The notes under the pieces are model-generated. The model was not told the origin of the DNA. It was given only the letters and a program-made list of their open reading frames with translations, and searched no databases. The position numbers and the translations under genes are program-made. A stretch of DNA of 64,000 nucleotides from Streptomyces sp. NBC_00457 (GTDB taxonomy: Bacteria; Actinomycetota; Actinomycetes; Streptomycetales; Streptomycetaceae). Every line of letters begins with the position of its first letter. Position 1 is the stretch's first letter. Below are positions 61,339 to 64,000 of this stretch, in pieces. The stretch is taken from contig NZ_CP107905.1 in assembly GCF_036014015.1 (NCBI RefSeq), forward strand, positions 6,634,001 to 6,698,000, given 5' to 3'.

Positions 61339-61806
61339 TCAGATCCCCAGATCCTTGATGATCTTGGCCACGTGCCCCGTAGCCCGCACGTTGTACAGCG
61401 CCCGCTCCACCTTGCCCTCCTCGTCCACGATCACCGTCGATCGGATGACGCCCATATAGGTCTTGCCGTAGTTCTTCTTCTCGCCGTAGGCGCCGTAGGA
61501 CTCGATGACGGTCTTCTCGGGGTCCCCGACCAGCGTGACCTTGAGGTTTTCCTTCTCGCGGAACTTGGCGAGCTTTTCGGGGGCGTCGGGGGAGATGCCG
61601 ATGACGTCGTAGCCGGCGCCGGTCAGGAGTTCCAGGTTGTCCGTGAAGTCGCAGGCCTGCTTCGTGCAGCCGGGGGTCAGGGCGGCCGGGTAGAAGTAGA
61701 CGATGACCTTGCGGCCCTTGTGGTCGGACAGGGAGACCTCGGTGCCGTCGGCGTCGGGGAGGGTGAAGGCGGGGGCGGTGTCCCCGGGCTGCAGTCGCTC
61801 AGTCAT
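61339..61806 (-). CDS. bcp: Thiol peroxidase, Bcp/PrxQ-type peroxiredoxin
   Basis: 155 residues. The peroxidatic Cys lies in YPAALTPGCTKQACDF with the resolving Cys five residues later, as in the atypical two-Cys PrxQ group. It reduces hydroperoxides using thioredoxin. ATG 61806. TACTCT (minus strand, 61820-61815) lies 8 bp upstream, so the mRNA is probably leaderless. Confidence 0.94.
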   Translation of the reverse strand: MTERLQPGDTAPAFTLPDADGTEVSLSDHKGRKVIVYFYPAALTPGCTKQACDFTDNLELLTGAGYDVIGISPDAPEKLAKFREKENLKVTLVGDPEKTVIESYGAYGEKKNYGKTYMGVIRSTVIVDEEGKVERALYNVRATGHVAKIIKDLGI

Positions 61807-61901
61807 TCCGCCAGAGTAACGGGGGGTCCTGACAGTGCGGTCGGCGTAAGAGCTGACAGACTGTCCGGAACAGCGCAGCACCAGACTTCGGAGGCCGTAC
61901 G

Positions 61902-62231
61902 GTGGCGGACACCTCGGACACCAGAACCCCGGCGCAGATCGAGGCGGACATCAAGCATCGCCGTGACGTGCTGGCCGAGACGCTCGACGAGATCGGGGTG
62001 CGGGTGCATCCCAAGACGATCGTCGGGGACGCCAAGGCCAAGGTCGTCTCCAATGTCGATCGCACCCTCGGCCGGGCCTATGTGAGCGTCAATCGGGTCG
62101 TGAGCGATGTGAAGGGGCAGTTCGTTGATCACAAGGGTGCGCCTCGGCTCGAGCGCATCGTGCCCGTCGCTCTCGTCGCCGTCGGGCTCGTGGGGCTGCT
62201 GGCCCTGGGCAGCCGACGCCGTAAGGGCTGA
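61902..62231 (+). CDS. DUF3618 membrane protein
   Basis: 109 residues. DUF3618 N-terminus (TPAQIEADIKHRRDVLAETLDEI) and a C-terminal membrane helix (IVPVALVAVGLVGLLALGSRRRKG). A small actinobacterial family of unknown role. GTG 61902. Divergent from bcp; followed by the GroES-like gene. Confidence 0.88.
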   Translation: MADTSDTRTPAQIEADIKHRRDVLAETLDEIGVRVHPKTIVGDAKAKVVSNVDRTLGRAYVSVNRVVSDVKGQFVDHKGAPRLERIVPVALVAVGLVGLLALGSRRRKG

Positions 62232-62274
62232 CCCGGCGGCTTACGGACGGGTCGAAGGCAGGTAGGTTCGGGGC

Positions 62275-62631
62275 GTGAGCGCCAACAGTAACGAGCACAG
62301 CACCCAGGACGACAAGCTGCCCATCCGGATGCTGCACGACCGTGTACTCGTGCGGCAGGAGACCGGTGAGGGCGAGCGGCGGTCGGGCGGGGGCATCCTG
62401 ATTCCCGCCACTGCGGCGGTCGGGCGGCGGCTGGCCTGGGCCGAGGTCGTCGCGGTGGGGCAGAACGTACGGACCGTGGAGCCGGGCGACCGGGTCCTGT
62501 ACGACCCGGAGGACCGGGCCGAGGTGGAGGTGCGCGGCATCGCCTACGTGCTCATGCGCGAGCGCGATCTGCATGCCGTGGCCGCGGACCGCTTCGAGGG
62601 ATCCGAGGACTCCACGGGGCTGTACCTGTAG
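62275..62631 (+). CDS. GroES-like (Cpn10) paralogue
   Basis: 118 residues, Cpn10 fold: LPIRMLHDRVLVRQETGEGE, SGGGILIPATA, AEVVAVGQNVRTVEPGDRVLYDP. It lacks a groEL neighbour; the mobile loop (ERRSGGG) is shorter than in GroES. GTG 62275. A second co-chaperone of unknown partner, common in streptomycetes. Ends with the hairpin at 62645-62673. Confidence 0.87.
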   Translation: MSANSNEHSTQDDKLPIRMLHDRVLVRQETGEGERRSGGGILIPATAAVGRRLAWAEVVAVGQNVRTVEPGDRVLYDPEDRAEVEVRGIAYVLMRERDLHAVAADRFEGSEDSTGLYL

Positions 62632-62644
62632 AACAACGGCTTGT

Positions 62645-62673
62645 GGGGCTGGTGGCCCGTCGTCACCAGCCCC
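62645..62673. terminator. Terminator
   Basis: GGGGCTGGTG (62645-62654) and CACCAGCCCC (62664-62673), 9-nt loop; between the GroES-like gene and the convergent PBP gene. Confidence 0.75.
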
Positions 62674-62693
62674 TGCTTAATTCGCTGAAAGAG

Positions 62694-64000
62694 TCATTCA
62701 CTGAAGAGCGGTGGGTCCCCGCCCGCCGACGTCCCCTCCGTCGTGTCACCCGTGCCACCCGTGTCGCCGCCCGTCGTGTCACCCGTCGTCCCGCCGGTCG
62801 ACGTGTCGCCCGTCGTACCGCCCGTGGTCGTGTCGCCCGTCGTGCCGCCGTCGGTCGTGGTGCCGTCGGTGGTGGTGTCTCCGGTGGTGCCCCCGTCGGT
62901 TGTCGTGCCGCCGGTCGTCGTGCCGCCCGTGGTGGTCGTGCCGCCGTCGGTCTGGCCCTGGGTGTCCTGGCCGCCGGTGGTGGTGCCGTCCGTGGGGCGG
63001 CCGGTGGTCGCGTCGTCGGTCGGGGCCTCCGGGTCCGGGTCGGCGGGCGGCTCGCCCGTCGGCGTTTGCGGTTCGTTCGCGCCCTCCTGGAGCTGGAGGT
63101 CGAAGTCGTTGACCGGGGTGCCCTTCAGGGCGTCCTTGGTGAACTGGGCCCAGATGTCGGCGGGCGCGCCGCCGCCGTTGATACGGGGCTCGCCCATCGC
63201 GCCGTAGAGGGGCTTGTGCGCGGCCGTGACCGGGTCCTGGCCCATGACGGAGACGACCGTCGCCAGGTCGGGGGTGTAGCCCGCGAACCAGGCGGCCGTG
63301 TCCTCCTCCGCGGTGCCGGTCTTGCCCGCCGCCGGGCGGCCGGCGGCCTGGGCGGCGGTGGCGGTGCCGTTGTCGACGACGCTCTGCAGCATCGATGTCG
63401 TGGTGTCGGCGGCCTCGCGGGTGACGACCTGCCGGGTGGACCGCTTGGGCAGGTCCACGACGTCCGCGCCGTCCTTGGTGATCTTGTTGATCAGCGTGTA
63501 CGTGCCGTGCTTGCCGTGGTTGGCGAGTGTCGCGTAGGCCTCCGCCATGTCGAGGACGCTGGCGGTGGCCGGGCCGAGGGCGATGGACGGGGTGGCGGTC
63601 AGGTCGGGGGTGGTGCCCGGGATGCCGAGGTCGACCGCGGTCTGGCGGACCTTGTCGGGGCCTACGTCGACGGCCAGCTGCGCGTACACCGAGTTGACGG
63701 ACTTGTCGGTGGCGGTGCGGACGGTGATGTCGCCGTAGTTGACGTCGTCCTCGTTCTCGGGGGCGTAGGCGCCGCTCCAGCCTTGTACGGGGCGTTCGCT
63801 GGTGCCGTCGTAGACCGTGTTCGGGGTGATGGGGCGGCCGTCCTGGGTGACGGACTCGTTCTCGACGGCGGAGGTGAACACGAACGGTTTGAAGGTGGAG
63901 CCGACCTGGAAGTCGCGGCGGGTGGCGTTGTTCGTGTACTGCTTCACGTAGTCGATGCCGCCGTACATGGCGACGACCTTGCCGGTCTTGGGTTCGACGG
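62694..64000 (-). CDS. Class A penicillin-binding protein, C-terminal part (5' end beyond window)
   Basis: The frame is open to the right edge of the window. Transpeptidase motifs: SxxK in VGSTFKPFVF, SVNSVYAQL (SxN) and KTGTAEEDTAAW (KTG). A C-terminal tail of about 110 residues is made of Thr, Gly and Asp repeats such as GGTTTDGGTTGDTTTDG, in about 12 loose copies, ending GDPPLFSE. The enzyme polymerises and cross-links peptidoglycan; the tail is external. The true start cannot be seen. Confidence 0.9.
   Translation of the reverse strand, partial: VEPKTGKVVAMYGGIDYVKQYTNNATRRDFQVGSTFKPFVFTSAVENESVTQDGRPITPNTVYDGTSERPVQGWSGAYAPENEDDVNYGDITVRTATDKSVNSVYAQLAVDVGPDKVRQTAVDLGIPGTTPDLTATPSIALGPATASVLDMAEAYATLANHGKHGTYTLINKITKDGADVVDLPKRSTRQVVTREAADTTTSMLQSVVDNGTATAAQAAGRPAAGKTGTAEEDTAAWFAGYTPDLATVVSVMGQDPVTAAHKPLYGAMGEPRINGGGAPADIWAQFTKDALKGTPVNDFDLQLQEGANEPQTPTGEPPADPDPEAPTDDATTGRPTDGTTTGGQDTQGQTDGGTTTTGGTTTGGTTTDGGTTGDTTTDGTTTDGGTTGDTTTGGTTGDTSTGGTTGDTTGGDTGGTGDTTEGTSAGGDPPLFSE

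Noticed and set aside
62740..63060. Short tandem DNA repeats that at first sight resemble a CRISPR array
   Set aside because: Units are irregular, have no unique spacers, and translate in frame to the Thr/Gly/Asp tail of the penicillin-binding protein.

Overview
The window is a chromosomal core segment of a Streptomyces. The evidence is the very high G+C content with C/G-ended codons, the many GTG starts and 4-nt stop/start overlaps, an SsgA-like sporulation protein (SsgG), DasR-type operators at N-acetylglucosamine PTS genes, and a gene order that I recall closely matches S. coelicolor from about SCO2959 down to SCO2897. That last comparison is from memory and was not computed. I see no rRNA, CRISPR array, prophage, insertion sequence or plasmid gene.

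Layout. 1-5.7 kb: nitrate transporter (5' end cut off), the nitrate-assimilation regulator NnaR (HemD fold plus winged helix), a DUF1772 membrane protein, a CGNR zinc-finger protein, and an ECF sigma/anti-sigma pair. 5.8-13.3 kb: HelD-type helicase with a probable small RNA behind it, malic enzyme, HU protein, MurA, YqgE, DUF3039. 13.4-18.3 kb: a DasR-type sugar import operon (lipoprotein, two permeases, cytosolic GH20 hexosaminidase). 18.6-23.7 kb: a translationally coupled molybdenum-hydroxylase operon with an altered Mo subunit, a huge disordered extension on the Fe-S subunit and a 42-aa membrane peptide. 23.9-32 kb: SUKH-like protein, tRNA-Cys, MFS pump, RHH-Doc toxin-antitoxin pair, SF2 helicase, IclR regulator, Lon-like secreted protease, VapBC. 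32-36 kb: glycine-betaine/choline ABC importer (minus strand). 36-41 kb: AsnC regulator divergent from 4-hydroxyphenylpyruvate dioxygenase, TPR protein, FAD-linked oxidase, SsgG. 41-52 kb: two RDD membrane proteins, M6 metalloprotease, nicotinamidase and nicotinate phosphoribosyltransferase, ClpS, DUF2017, amino-acid permease. 52.4-55.8 kb: cysteine module (JAMM peptidase, a probable leaderless leader peptide, sulfur-carrier protein, CysM), a membrane-anchored PemK-like protein and an MBL hydrolase. 55.9-59 kb: GlcNAc PTS genes nagE2, nagE1, nagF with three DasR sites. 59-64 kb: rph, lipoprotein, rdgB, tRNA-Leu, bcp, DUF3618, GroES-like protein, and the C-terminal part of a penicillin-binding protein (cut by the window end).

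How it fits together. Two loci about 44 kb apart carry DasR-like operators: the hexosaminidase/ABC operon and the nag PTS genes. Together they would import chitin oligosaccharides and GlcNAc, cut the oligomers inside the cell, and come under one aminosugar-responsive repressor. The cysteine module makes cysteine on a protein carrier and frees it with a metallopeptidase. A short peptide ending in Cys precedes the carrier and could sense cysteine supply.

Most interesting points: the molybdenum-hydroxylase operon whose Mo subunit lacks the expected catalytic glutamate; the GGMV tail of the sulfur carrier beside a JAMM peptidase; the leaderless cysteine leader peptide; three 17-bp tandem sites before nnaR; two long hairpins that bury ribosome-binding sites; a 176-bp inverted-repeat element before rph; and a dispersed intergenic repeat with a short and a long form, one copy of which lies inside a permease gene.
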